Of a DNA stretch of 64,000 bases, positions 1-7,728 are shown one piece after another; position 1 is the stretch's first letter; each line of letters starts with the position of its first letter. The notes under the pieces were generated by a model. That model had not been told where the DNA came from, made no database searches, and saw nothing but the letters and a program-made list of their open reading frames with translations. This DNA comes from Serratia sarumanii (GTDB lineage: Bacteria; Pseudomonadota; Gammaproteobacteria; Enterobacterales; Enterobacteriaceae). The position numbers were made by a program, and so were the translations under genes. Location of the stretch: NCBI RefSeq assembly GCF_029962605.1, contig NZ_CP124750.1, forward strand, positions 558,001 to 622,000, given 5' to 3'.

Positions 1-471
1 GTGGAGAAATGGAACGCCATCCTCGCCATCAACCTGTCGGCGGTGTTCCACACCTGCCGATTGGCGCTGCCGGGGATGCGCGAGCGCAACTGGGGGCGCA
101 TCATCAACGTGGCGTCGGTGCACGGGCTGGTGGCGTCGAAAGACAAGTCGGCCTATGTGGCGGCCAAGCACGGCGTGGTGGGGCTGACCAAGACGCTGGC
201 GCTGGAGACCGCGCGCACGCCCGTCACCTGCAACGCCATTTGCCCCGGCTGGGTGCTGACGCCGCTGGTGCAACAGCAGATCGACAAGCGCATTGCCGCC
301 GGGACCGACCCGCAGCGGGCGCGCGATGAGCTGTTGGCGGAGAAGCAGCCTTCGCAAGAGTTCGTCACGCCAGAGCAGCTCGGCGAGCTGGCGCTGTTCC
401 TGTGCAGCGATGCGGCGGCGCAGGTGCGCGGCGCCGCCTGGAACATGGACGGCGGCTGGCTGGCGCAGTAG
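1..471 (+). CDS. 3-hydroxybutyrate dehydrogenase-like SDR, 3' part only
   Basis: This is the C-terminal 156 residues of a classical short-chain dehydrogenase; the Rossmann glycine motif lies before the window. Visible are the NLSAVFHT segment, the active-site Tyr/Lys in YVAAKHGVVG, the CNAICPGWVLTPL segment after the active site, and a C-terminal DGGWLAQ. The long insert after TPLVQQQI and the QPSQEF segment resemble NAD-dependent D-3-hydroxybutyrate dehydrogenases, which interconvert 3-hydroxybutyrate and acetoacetate. The GTG at position 1 is simply an in-frame codon, not the true start. Other SDR substrates remain possible. Confidence 0.75.
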   Translation: MEKWNAILAINLSAVFHTCRLALPGMRERNWGRIINVASVHGLVASKDKSAYVAAKHGVVGLTKTLALETARTPVTCNAICPGWVLTPLVQQQIDKRIAAGTDPQRARDELLAEKQPSQEFVTPEQLGELALFLCSDAAAQVRGAAWNMDGGWLAQ

Positions 472-843
472 TGAATTCTTTTTCCCGGAGCGCGCAACGC
501 GCTCCGTCGTTATTTCCCGCCATGAGTTAATTCCCCTGCGTGACGGTTTACCTGCGGCAATAATATTTATTTGTTATTTGCTATCTTTATTCCCAGATAA
601 TCACGCCGGTTTATTTTGGGTGAAACGTGCGGATTGGTTTATTTTGTGCTGCGGTTATTACATTATTTTTCTCTGCGTTACAGATGAACACGTTTTTGCT
701 GAAATTAAATTCAACCTGAAATAATGGCAGGTTATGGCGTGAATTTTTATATCTTGCGTGCGCTGTTCACATCGGGTAATTATTTCCGCGTGGCTTAAGA
801 CCACCGTGTTTATAACAATAATTTTTTTCGGGCAGGGGTAATA
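472..843. other. Intergenic region upstream of the porin gene
   Basis: A GC-rich hairpin (arms GGAGCGCG and CGCGCTCC, 487-505) follows the SDR stop but has only a weak T-rich tail, so it is at best a poor terminator. The rest, about 530-840, is AT-rich and without convincing genes; it fits a long promoter/leader for the porin. No clear operator was recognised. Confidence 0.5.
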
Positions 844-1980
844 ATGAGAAAAAATACAACGCCAATATTCATTGGCGGCGTCTTGCTGTCGGCGTTATCC
901 GCCGGCGCACAGGCCGAGATCACCATTCTGGATAAAAACCCGCAGAGCAATGTGTTGCTGGCGCCGCTCAGTTTAAAGGTGGGCGGCAGCATTCGCCCCG
1001 AGTGGATCTTCAATAACGGCCCGGAGCCGGGCTATGACAAAAACGGCCACGACGGCGGCACGCGTTTTCGCTTCAGCGGCGACTATGCGCTGACGCAGAA
1101 CACCTCGATCATCGGCTATTACGAGTGGGGCGTCGATCTGGCGCACGCGCTCAGCTGGGACGGGCACTATAACGAAGACGGCAAGCGCGACTATCAGCGC
1201 CAGCTGTACGCCGGTTTCAAAGACGATCGTTACGGCACCCTGACCTACGGCCATCAATACGGCATCTATTATTCGGTGGTCGGCATCAAAAGCGACGTCT
1301 GGGATAACGATGGCCACGCGGGCGGCACCGGCATCGGTATTTCCGGCGACTACGACGGCGGCAATAAACCGAAAAACAGCATCAAGTACACCAATGATTT
1401 CGGGCCGGTAACGCTGTACGCCAACTATTTATTGCCGGAAGACGATCTGCACACCGCGGATAACCTGATTTATCGCCGCAAGGGCGGGGGCGGGCTGGGC
1501 TTCGATTACAAGGTGACGAAGGATTTAACCTTCAGCGCGGCCTACAGTTATACCGAAGCGAAGATCAAAGACAATCTGTACAACGAAAAGGATTATCACC
1601 AGCAGCTGTCCGGCACCGCGTTGACCTGGCAGCCGAACAACTGGTACATCGTCGGCACCGCCAGCTACTATAAAGACTATGTGCCGAGCACCCGCCAGCG
1701 CACGCTGTCGCACTTCTTCGCCGGTGACGGCTACGGGTTGGAAGGCTTCGTCGGTTACACCTTCAATATCGACAAGCCGTTCCTCAAATCGATCCAGCCT
1801 TACGTGGCGGCGGACTCGCTGCGGCTGAAGGGGGACGAGGCGTATCACGCCAACCACGTTTACCTCGGCGCGGGCACCACCATCGGTTACGGTCTGTCGG
1901 TGTATGTGGAACGCACGCTGGCCAACAGCAGCGACAACGAGCCGGACTCCACCTGGATTACGGTGTTCTACGACTTCTGA
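844..1980 (+). CDS. Outer-membrane porin
   Basis: The 378-residue product starts with a Sec signal peptide (basic MRKN, hydrophobic core, cleavage after about AQA at residue 24). The mature part alternates short amphipathic strands with Tyr/Gly/Asp-rich turns and ends in Phe (TWITVFYDF), the C-terminal aromatic signature recognised by the BAM assembly machinery. Sequences such as GSIRPEWIFNN, DDRYGTLTYGHQYG and VGYTF are typical of enterobacterial porins. It probably forms a diffusion channel. The substrate is not clear from sequence. It is transcribed alone, after an AT-rich leader, and is closed by a strong terminator. Confidence 0.85.
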   Translation: MRKNTTPIFIGGVLLSALSAGAQAEITILDKNPQSNVLLAPLSLKVGGSIRPEWIFNNGPEPGYDKNGHDGGTRFRFSGDYALTQNTSIIGYYEWGVDLAHALSWDGHYNEDGKRDYQRQLYAGFKDDRYGTLTYGHQYGIYYSVVGIKSDVWDNDGHAGGTGIGISGDYDGGNKPKNSIKYTNDFGPVTLYANYLLPEDDLHTADNLIYRRKGGGGLGFDYKVTKDLTFSAAYSYTEAKIKDNLYNEKDYHQQLSGTALTWQPNNWYIVGTASYYKDYVPSTRQRTLSHFFAGDGYGLEGFVGYTFNIDKPFLKSIQPYVAADSLRLKGDEAYHANHVYLGAGTTIGYGLSVYVERTLANSSDNEPDSTWITVFYDF

Positions 1981-1994
1981 TTTTCACCTGCTCC

Positions 1995-2019
1995 AAGCCG
2001 GCGCCTGCGCCGGCTTTTT
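1995..2019. terminator. Bidirectional intrinsic terminator between porin and AraC genes
   Basis: Inverted repeat AAGCCGGCGC / GCGCCGGCTT with a 2-base loop, followed by TTTT on the plus strand. It sits between the convergent porin and AraC-type genes and its A-rich left flank could also serve the minus strand. Confidence 0.85.
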
Positions 2020-2840
2020 CACATGGTAATTGCGCCGCCCAGGGTTTCTCCAGAGGCGTTGCGCTCCGCCAGGTAGCGCGCCGGCGGTTTGCCTACCGCC
2101 TTTCTGAACATGGTGACGAAGCCGCTGGCGCTCTCGTAGCCCAGATCCAGCGCCACCGTCTGTACGCTCTCGCCCTGCGTCAGGCGCTGCAGCGCCAGCA
2201 TCACGTGCAGTTGGCGCCGCCAGTGGCCGAAGCTCATGCCCATCTGCTGTTGCAAGGTGCGGCTGAGGGAACGCTCGCTCATGCCGATGCGCTGCGCCCA
2301 CTGCCCTAGCGTGGATTTGTCCGCCGGGCTGCTCAGCATGCCTTCGGTCAACTGCCGAATGCGCGCGTCGTCGGACACCGGCAAGTGCAGATTCTCGATC
2401 GGCGCGGCCGCCAGCTGGTCCAGCAGTACCGCCGTCAGGCGCCCCTCGGCGCCCTGTTCATCGTAGAGCGGCTCGAAGGTGCTGGCCTGCAGCAGCAGCT
2501 CGCGCAGCAGCGGCGAGACCGACAGCGTGCAGCAGTTTTGCGGCAGACCGGCGGCGGCATGTTGATCGACGAACAGGCAGTAGGCTTCGGTGGAGCCGGC
2601 GCCCTGGGCGTTGTGCAACACGTTGCCCGGCATCCACAGCGCGCACTGCGGCGGCACCAGCCACAGCCCGTTTTCCACTTCGCAGCGGATCATGCCGCGT
2701 ACCGTATAGATCAGCTGCGCCTTCTGGTGGCGGTGTGGCTCGACTTCCCAATCCTGCTCAAGGGTCGAACCTTGCAGGGCAAACAGCGGACGCGGCACCT
2801 GATCGATATCCAGACAGTGACGGGGGATCTGTACTTTCAT
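2019..2840 (-). CDS. AraC-family regulator with N-terminal cupin sensor
   Basis: 273 residues. The N-terminal part (about 1-150) is a cupin-like fold (HRHQKAQLIYTVRG, WLVPPQCALWMPGN). The C-terminal 100 residues carry the two AraC helix-turn-helix units (LGQWAQRIGMSERSLSRTLQQQMG and VQTVALDLGYESASGFVTMFRKAVGKPP). The start is set at the ATG giving MKVQIPRHC because the cupin begins there; the only extension upstream needs a TTG. No good Shine-Dalgarno is visible, and a 15-base palindrome overlaps the start codon. The target is unknown, and the gene stands divergent from the next two genes. Confidence 0.85.
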   Translation of the reverse strand: MKVQIPRHCLDIDQVPRPLFALQGSTLEQDWEVEPHRHQKAQLIYTVRGMIRCEVENGLWLVPPQCALWMPGNVLHNAQGAGSTEAYCLFVDQHAAAGLPQNCCTLSVSPLLRELLLQASTFEPLYDEQGAEGRLTAVLLDQLAAAPIENLHLPVSDDARIRQLTEGMLSSPADKSTLGQWAQRIGMSERSLSRTLQQQMGMSFGHWRRQLHVMLALQRLTQGESVQTVALDLGYESASGFVTMFRKAVGKPPARYLAERNASGETLGGAITM

Positions 2841-2854
2841 GAGAACAATTCTCA
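2840..2854. promoter_or_regulatory. Palindrome over the start of the AraC gene, Fur-box-like
   Basis: TGAGAACAATTCTCA is an inverted repeat with 6-base arms around CAA. It matches 11 of the 14 specified bases of the 7-1-7 Fur consensus TGATAATNATTATCA. It overlaps the AraC start codon on the minus strand and lies about 107 bases before the divergent gene. Fur binding is an inference; autoregulation by the AraC protein is an alternative. Confidence 0.4.
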
Positions 2855-2960
2855 ATTTGGCGGAATTGAAAAGTATTATGTCCTGATTGCGCAATGTGGT
2901 CTAGCGCCGGTGCCGATAAAGTAAGCGCCAGTCCTAAACCATTTCGTGAGGAAACTGATT

Positions 2961-3338
2961 ATGTCATTGGATACCGCCGATTTTCCGCTGGTATGGATGC
3001 GCCAAAACGGGCGCGATACCCAGGCCGAGCTGGCCGAGTTCAGCGCGCTGCTGGCGCGCGCCGAACCCTTTGTCCTGATGACCGACCGCAGCGTCGGCGA
3101 TGAAGAACAAGAACATGACCGCGATGCCCGCACCCAGGTCGCGCTGTGGAAGCGCGATAACCGCGAGGCGCTGAAGCTGTGGGTGAAAGGTATGATCATG
3201 CTGGAACCGGACGACGCCAAACGCGCGGCGGCGGAAGAATTCGCCGAATACGGCGCCAAGTTCTGGGGCTATCCGGTGCTGGTGGCCGCCGATGAAGCCG
3301 CAGGGCGGGTATTGGCGCAGACGTTATTGTTAAAATAA
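2961..3338 (+). CDS. Conserved protein of unknown function
   Basis: 125 residues, soluble, acidic and rich in Ala/Glu, with no signal peptide or membrane segment. I do not recognise a family. The middle contains a charged stretch DEEQEHDRDARTQ followed by a helix-rich part ending in a small-residue segment (FWGYPVLVAADEAAG). The start MSLDTADF is chosen because GAGGAAA lies just upstream. The stop is 10 bases before the Rob-like regulator, so the two are probably cotranscribed. It could be a small partner or co-effector sensor of that regulator, but nothing in the sequence proves this. Confidence 0.7.
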   Translation: MSLDTADFPLVWMRQNGRDTQAELAEFSALLARAEPFVLMTDRSVGDEEQEHDRDARTQVALWKRDNREALKLWVKGMIMLEPDDAKRAAAEEFAEYGAKFWGYPVLVAADEAAGRVLAQTLLLK

Positions 3339-3348
3339 GGGGAATACC

Positions 3349-4224
3349 ATGCACCAGCAACAGGTGATTGAACAGCTGCTGGCCTGGATCGAGCAGAGCC
3401 TGGATCAGCCGCTGACGCTGGACGACATTGCCGCCAAGTCCGGCTACTCCAAGTGGCATTTGCAGCGGATGTTCAAGCAGCATACCGGCCATATTCTCGG
3501 CACGTACGCGCGCCGCAGAAGGCTGACCGCCGCCGCGCGCGAACTGCGCCTGACCGGCACCAGCGTGGCCTGCATCGCCGACACTTACCAGTTCGATTCG
3601 CAGCAGACCTTCACCCGTTGCTTCCGCAAGCAGTTCGGTTTGCCGCCGGCCAGCTATCGCCGCAGCCAGGATTGGTCGAGCTATGGCCTGCAGCCGCCGC
3701 TGCGGCTGACCGAAACGCCGTTGCCGCAGGCCGATATCGTGACGCTGCCCGCCATGCAGCTGGTGGGCCATACCCAGCGCCGCAGCTTTACGCTGGGGCA
3801 GCTGGCGGCCTCCAAGTGCGAGCTGCGCCGCCACGCCTGGCGGCAGCTGCTGCCGCCGCAGGCGCTGCCGGAGGTGGTATACGGCCTCACCAGCCTGGAG
3901 GTCGATCGGCAACGCCGGGGTAACCCGCGCATGGCCTACACCGCCGCTCTGCCGGACGAAGGGGCGATGGGGGAGCGGGTGACTATCGAACAGGGCGAGT
4001 ATGCCCGCTTCACCTATCAAGGGCAGGAGGAAGGGTTACAAAACTTTATCGCGCGGCTGTATGACACCGCGATGCCGCAGATGAACGCCATCCGTCGGCC
4101 GGGGCAGGATATCGAGCTTTTCTACCCGGCGCAGGAGGGCCGCTGCCCGCTCGGCGGCGCGGCGATCCGCTGCGAATATCTGATCCCGATCCGGCGGGTA
4201 GAAGCGTTGGCCGCCGCCAGTTAG
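3349..4224 (+). CDS. Rob-like AraC/XylS-family transcriptional activator
   Basis: 291 residues arranged as in E. coli Rob (289 aa): an N-terminal AraC DNA-binding domain (residues 1-110, SGYSKWHLQRMFKQHTGH and FDSQQTFTRCFRKQFG) followed by a GyrI-like effector-binding domain ending in CEYLIPIRR. Rob and its relatives activate stress and multidrug-resistance genes on binding small hydrophobic ligands. Divergence from E. coli Rob is substantial, so this may be a paralogue instead of the true Rob. It follows the unknown gene by 10 bases and is preceded by GGGGAA. Confidence 0.85.
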   Translation: MHQQQVIEQLLAWIEQSLDQPLTLDDIAAKSGYSKWHLQRMFKQHTGHILGTYARRRRLTAAARELRLTGTSVACIADTYQFDSQQTFTRCFRKQFGLPPASYRRSQDWSSYGLQPPLRLTETPLPQADIVTLPAMQLVGHTQRRSFTLGQLAASKCELRRHAWRQLLPPQALPEVVYGLTSLEVDRQRRGNPRMAYTAALPDEGAMGERVTIEQGEYARFTYQGQEEGLQNFIARLYDTAMPQMNAIRRPGQDIELFYPAQEGRCPLGGAAIRCEYLIPIRRVEALAAAS

Positions 4225-4455
4225 GCGGCGGTTCTCGCAAAAAATCGCCTTCGTGGCGCTTCAGGTTACAAAAAATTGCGATATTACATCGGTAATGGTT
4301 CACACTTTGATTGATGTGCACATATAATGCGCATCCGGTCAAATCCCCCCTGTATTTCAGGCCGCAGCGCTTGGCTGCCGGCTGAAACCCATCGGGGTAA
4401 AAGTGGCCGTAGAAACCGATCCCCCTAATCGCCAGTGGCCTTGACCAACACGAAG

Positions 4456-5376
4456 ATGAAAATGAGCATTCGCGCGTTATTAACCCTGTTTACGGCACTG
4501 GTTGCATTCAGCCAGGCTGCCTTCGCCGTCGTTTACCCGCTGCCGCCAAAAGACAGCCGTTTGGTGGGCGAAAATATCCAAATCACCGTACCGGAAGACA
4601 GCAAACTGCCGCTGGAAAGCTTCGCCGCCCAGTATCAGATGGGGCTGAGCAACATGCTGGAGGCCAACCCGGGCGTGGATCCGTTCCTGCCGAAGGCCGG
4701 CAGCACCCTGACCATCCCGCAGCAGCTGATCCTGCCGGACGCGCCGCGTGAAGGCATCATCATCAACAGCGCCGAGATGCGTCTGTACTACTACCCGAAA
4801 GGCTCCAAAACCGTGGTGGTGCTGCCGATCGGTATCGGCCAGCTGGGCAAAGACACCCCGCTGAACTGGACCACCACCGTGCAGCGCAAGAAAGACGGCC
4901 CGACCTGGACGCCGACCGCCAAGATGCGCGCCGAATACGCGGCCGACGGCGAGATCCTGCCTGCGGTGTTCCCGGCCGGCCCGGACAACCCGATGGGGCT
5001 GTATGCGCTGTATGTTGGCCGCCTGTACGCCATCCACGGCACCAACGCCAACTTCGGCATCGGCCTGCGCGTGAGCCACGGCTGCGTGCGTCTGCGCGCC
5101 GACGACATCAAGTACCTGTTCGAGAACGTGCCGGTCGGCACCCGCGTGCAGTTCATCAACGAACCGATGAAAGCCACCGTCGAACCGGACGGCTCGCGCT
5201 ACGTGGAAGTGCACAACCCGCTGTCGGCCAACGAAGAGCAGCTGCAATCGAAAGATCCGGTGCCGCTGACCATCTCCGCCCCGGTCGGCAAAGTGCTGAT
5301 GGACGCCGGCGTCAACCAGAGCGAAGTGGACGCGGCGATCAAGGCCCGTTCCGGTATGCCGGTGAAAGTGAACTGA
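4456..5376 (+). CDS. ldtB: L,D-transpeptidase LdtB (YbiS/ErfK family)
   Basis: A periplasmic enzyme that anchors Braun lipoprotein to peptidoglycan diaminopimelate. With the ATG at 4456 the protein is 306 residues, the same length as E. coli YbiS. It has a signal peptide ending at AFA (residue 24), a LysM-like segment ([21 protein letters not shown]), and the YkuD catalytic domain with HGTNANFG and SHGCVRL; the nucleophile is Cys210. An ATG two codons downstream (4462) is an alternative start. The wording [14 protein letters not shown] and VSHGCVRL is closer to YbiS than to ErfK. It is monocistronic. Confidence 0.92.
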   Translation: MKMSIRALLTLFTALVAFSQAAFAVVYPLPPKDSRLVGENIQITVPEDSKLPLESFAAQYQMGLSNMLEANPGVDPFLPKAGSTLTIPQQLILPDAPREGIIINSAEMRLYYYPKGSKTVVVLPIGIGQLGKDTPLNWTTTVQRKKDGPTWTPTAKMRAEYAADGEILPAVFPAGPDNPMGLYALYVGRLYAIHGTNANFGIGLRVSHGCVRLRADDIKYLFENVPVGTRVQFINEPMKATVEPDGSRYVEVHNPLSANEEQLQSKDPVPLTISAPVGKVLMDAGVNQSEVDAAIKARSGMPVKVN

Positions 5377-5406
5377 TTGCCTTCCGGCCTCAGTGAAAAT
5401 GCCAAG

Positions 5407-5431
5407 AAGACGCCTACGGGCGTCTTTTTTT
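5407..5431 (+). terminator. Intrinsic terminator of ldtB
   Basis: GACGCC-TACG-GGCGTC stem-loop followed by a run of seven T residues, 30 bases after the ldtB stop codon. Confidence 0.9.
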
Positions 5432-5631
5432 ATGCCCGTAAAACATGCTGTTGCGTGTGCGTGCGCAATGATGCCCTCAACGTTGCACTGAAAGAAGTCA
5501 TTATGCGCGTCATCATGCAAATCGGGTTTCTCATGGTGGTCGTCATCAATGTTTAAAGCGATGCTGGCGGGGAGGAATGCACTGGAAAAGTGTCTCACTA
5601 AGTGCTACGTTTTTACGGGAAGCCCATCGCA

Positions 5632-6012
5632 ATGCGTACATTTAAAACTTGTTGGTTTAGCAGGAAAGCTCGTGCTCACGGCATCACCGATAAGGCGTTG
5701 TGTCGGGCAGTAAAAGACGTGCAACGGGGTTTGGCTACAGATTTAGGCGGTGGCGTATTTAAAAAACGTCTTAATCATAATCGCGACCGCGCGTTGGTAT
5801 TAGCGAAAAATGGTCGGCACTGGGTGTTTGTTTTTTTGTTTGCCAAGCAGGCCCAGACCAATATTACAGGGGCAGAATTACACGCTTTTCGCAAGTTAGC
5901 CATGCAGTTTGGCGCGTTGAGCGACGACCAGGTCGAGTCCCTGGTTGTGAAAAAAGAATGGATGGAGATTTGCCATGAAGCAGGAAAAAACGTTTCGGAG
6001 TCAGGCCTTTGA
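5632..6012 (+). CDS. RelE/ParE-superfamily toxin of a type II toxin-antitoxin pair
   Basis: 126 residues, basic, beginning MRTFKTCWFSRKARAHGITD and containing the GGGVFKKRLNHNRDR and GRHWVFVFLFAKQ segments typical of the small RelE-like group whose genes precede an HTH antitoxin. Family members are usually mRNA interferases or gyrase poisons; which one is not clear here. The start is placed at 5632 because GGGA precedes it and the family begins there; the GTG at 5602 adds only unrelated residues. The gene is clearly lower in GC than its neighbours, suggesting transfer. It overlaps the antitoxin by 38 bases. Confidence 0.8.
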   Translation: MRTFKTCWFSRKARAHGITDKALCRAVKDVQRGLATDLGGGVFKKRLNHNRDRALVLAKNGRHWVFVFLFAKQAQTNITGAELHAFRKLAMQFGALSDDQVESLVVKKEWMEICHEAGKNVSESGL

Positions 6013-6298
6013 GGCGATTCACAGCGCCGCTGAAGGATTGCATCGTGCTGGCGCCATTTCTCTGGAAACCCTACGCAGTTTTGATGAGTCTTGCCTTGCG
6101 CCGGTCGAGATGTTGCAGCCCCAGGAGATCAAAGCGTTGCGCGAGCAGTTACGTTTAAGCCAACCGGTTTTTGCCCGTTATCTGAATACCAGCGTGTCGA
6201 CCATACAGAAATGGGAGACGGGGGTGAAACGGCCGGGCGGCGTGTCGCTTAAGCTGCTTTCGATCGTACGCAAGCACGGGCTTGAGGTCTTGTTGTAG
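5975..6298 (+). CDS. HTH antitoxin (NadS-like) of the type II pair
   Basis: 107 residues. The C-terminal half is a lambda-repressor-like helix-turn-helix (LREQLRLSQPVFARYLNTSVSTIQKWETGVKRPGG), the typical form of antitoxins encoded after RelE-like toxins of this group. The N-terminal half is the probable toxin-binding region. A GGAG stands eight bases before the ATG, and the reading frame starts within the toxin gene, implying translational coupling. It most likely neutralises the toxin and represses the shared promoter. Confidence 0.82.
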   Translation: MKQEKTFRSQAFEAIHSAAEGLHRAGAISLETLRSFDESCLAPVEMLQPQEIKALREQLRLSQPVFARYLNTSVSTIQKWETGVKRPGGVSLKLLSIVRKHGLEVLL

Positions 6299-6542
6299 TG
6301 ACCGTCTGGGCTGTCACTATTATCACATTATCCCCTCTGGCTTTGGTTCTCTGAAATGCCCACCTCGCAATTATTCCAATAAAAACTATCGCTAATTAAT
6401 AAGTTATATCTCTCTCGTTATCCCATGCCATTGAAAAAATTCTCGCAAAAAATCCACACTGTGAAAATAAGATCACACAAGCGTAACAAAAGGTAAACAA
6501 ACCCCTCCTATATTGGCTGCTTCGCTTTTGGGAGGGAGTGTC

Positions 6543-6950
6543 ATGCGTAACTGGAACGAACCGAAAAAGAACAAAGCGCACATCGAACTGATCCCGATGA
6601 TCGACGTGATGATGTTTTTATTGGTGTTTTTCGTCTTGATTAGCCTGAACGTCATTCCTGCGCTCGGGTTGAAAACGCAGCTGCCGTCCGCTGGCAGCGC
6701 GCAGCAACTGAAACCGCAGAAGAAAGCGATCATCACGCTGGGGGCCGACGAACAGCTGCAGCTGGATGGCCAGCCGATCGCGCTCGACGCGCTGGTCAAC
6801 ACGCTGAAGCAACAGCAGCAGGCCAACCAGACCACCACCATCATCGTCAACAGTGACAAGGGCGTGGCGGTCGAGCGGCTGGTGGCGGTGATGGACAACC
6901 TGCGCCAGGGCGGTTTCTTCTCCGTCTCCATCGCGACACGGAAGCTGTGA
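6543..6950 (+). CDS. ExbD/TolR-type proton-channel subunit
   Basis: 135 residues. A cytoplasmic tail, one membrane helix (about 20-42) containing the conserved Asp in ELIPMIDVMMFLLVFF, and a periplasmic domain ending in a short helix. ExbD works with ExbB and TonB to couple the proton gradient to outer-membrane receptors. The start is fixed by the strong GGAGGGAG at 6530-6540. The stop overlaps the tonB start region by two bases, and it opens a five-gene operon. Because exbB lies three genes away beyond the receptor, the usual exbB-exbD pairing is broken. Confidence 0.9.
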   Translation: MRNWNEPKKNKAHIELIPMIDVMMFLLVFFVLISLNVIPALGLKTQLPSAGSAQQLKPQKKAIITLGADEQLQLDGQPIALDALVNTLKQQQQANQTTTIIVNSDKGVAVERLVAVMDNLRQGGFFSVSIATRKL

Positions 6951-6951
6951 C

Positions 6952-7689
6952 ATGTATCTGCTCTATCGCTCACGTCATCTTTTCAGCTGGTTGCCGGCGC
7001 TGATTGTCGCCGGTTGCCTGCTGTTCGCCAGCCAGCAGGCGGCGCTGAAGATCCAGCCGCGCTACGACGAAACCGCCATCGAACTGGTGCTGGTGGAGCC
7101 TGAACCGGCGCCTGAACCTCAACCGGAAACGCCGCCGGAGCCTCAGCCAGAACCGCCGCCGCCCGAGCCGGAGCCGATCCCCGAACCGGTAGTGCCGGCG
7201 CCGGAACCGATCGTGGAAGCCAAGCCGGTGCCAAAACCGCAGCCGAAGCCCAAACCCAAACCGGTGAAAGAGAAAGCCAAACCGGCAGAGAAGCCTAAAC
7301 CGACGCCGGCGCCCGCCGCCCCGCGCGCGCTGGTCAGCAAACCGGCGGCGCAGCCCGCACCGGCCGCGCCGAAGGTGAATGCGCAGGCGATCGAAAACGG
7401 CTATCTGCTGGCCTTGCGCCGCGAGCTGGAACAGCGCAAGCGCTACCCAAGCGGGCGCCAGGCCTCGCTCGAGCGCCCGCAGGGCAACGTCGAAGTGTGG
7501 CTGGAGGTCGATCGCAGCGGGCGGGTGCTCTCTTCCGGCATCGCCAACAAAGCCGCCAGCATGTTGCTGAACCGCGCGGCGATGAGCAGCCTGCAAAGCA
7601 TCAGTTCAGTAAAGCCGTTCCCGAGCGAGGCGTTCGCCGGGCAAACAACCAAAAGATTTACCGCGACGTTCAATTATCAGGCGCCTTAG
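6952..7689 (+). CDS. TonB-family energy transducer
   Basis: 245 residues with an N-terminal membrane anchor (about 12-30), a long Pro-Glu then Pro-Lys region (about residues 47-125) that spans the periplasm, and a C-terminal TonB domain (ALRRELEQRKRYPSGRQASLERPQGNVEVWLEVDRSGRV) that contacts the TonB box of receptors. The switch from acidic to basic prolines is typical. The start is one base after the exbD stop. Its position next to a dedicated receptor suggests a TonB specialised for that receptor, not the housekeeping copy. Confidence 0.92.
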   Translation: MYLLYRSRHLFSWLPALIVAGCLLFASQQAALKIQPRYDETAIELVLVEPEPAPEPQPETPPEPQPEPPPPEPEPIPEPVVPAPEPIVEAKPVPKPQPKPKPKPVKEKAKPAEKPKPTPAPAAPRALVSKPAAQPAPAAPKVNAQAIENGYLLALRRELEQRKRYPSGRQASLERPQGNVEVWLEVDRSGRVLSSGIANKAASMLLNRAAMSSLQSISSVKPFPSEAFAGQTTKRFTATFNYQAP

Positions 7690-7728
7690 CGCAAGGGTTA
7701 ATCGTTTGATTTTTATGGGATGCACACA

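Noticed and set aside
5503..5556. 17-residue hydrophobic open frame (MRVIMQIGFLMVVVINV)
   Set aside because: It resembles small type I toxins in composition, but has only a weak ribosome site and no visible antisense RNA gene; too little to call.
4480..5598. His/Val-rich open frame of 372 residues antisense to ldtB
   Set aside because: Shadow of the ldtB codons; it even crosses the terminator of ldtB.
6460..6477. TGTGA and TCACA half-sites before exbD
   Set aside because: Spacing is 8 bases, not the 6 needed for CRP. Kept only as an unexplained near-palindrome.
6299..6542. Search for a Fur box upstream of the TonB cassette
   Set aside because: No sequence close to the GATAAT-based consensus was found, so iron control is not claimed.
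7080..7330. Pro-Glu/Pro-Lys repetitive DNA
   Set aside because: It is the normal proline-rich linker of TonB, not a separate repeat element.
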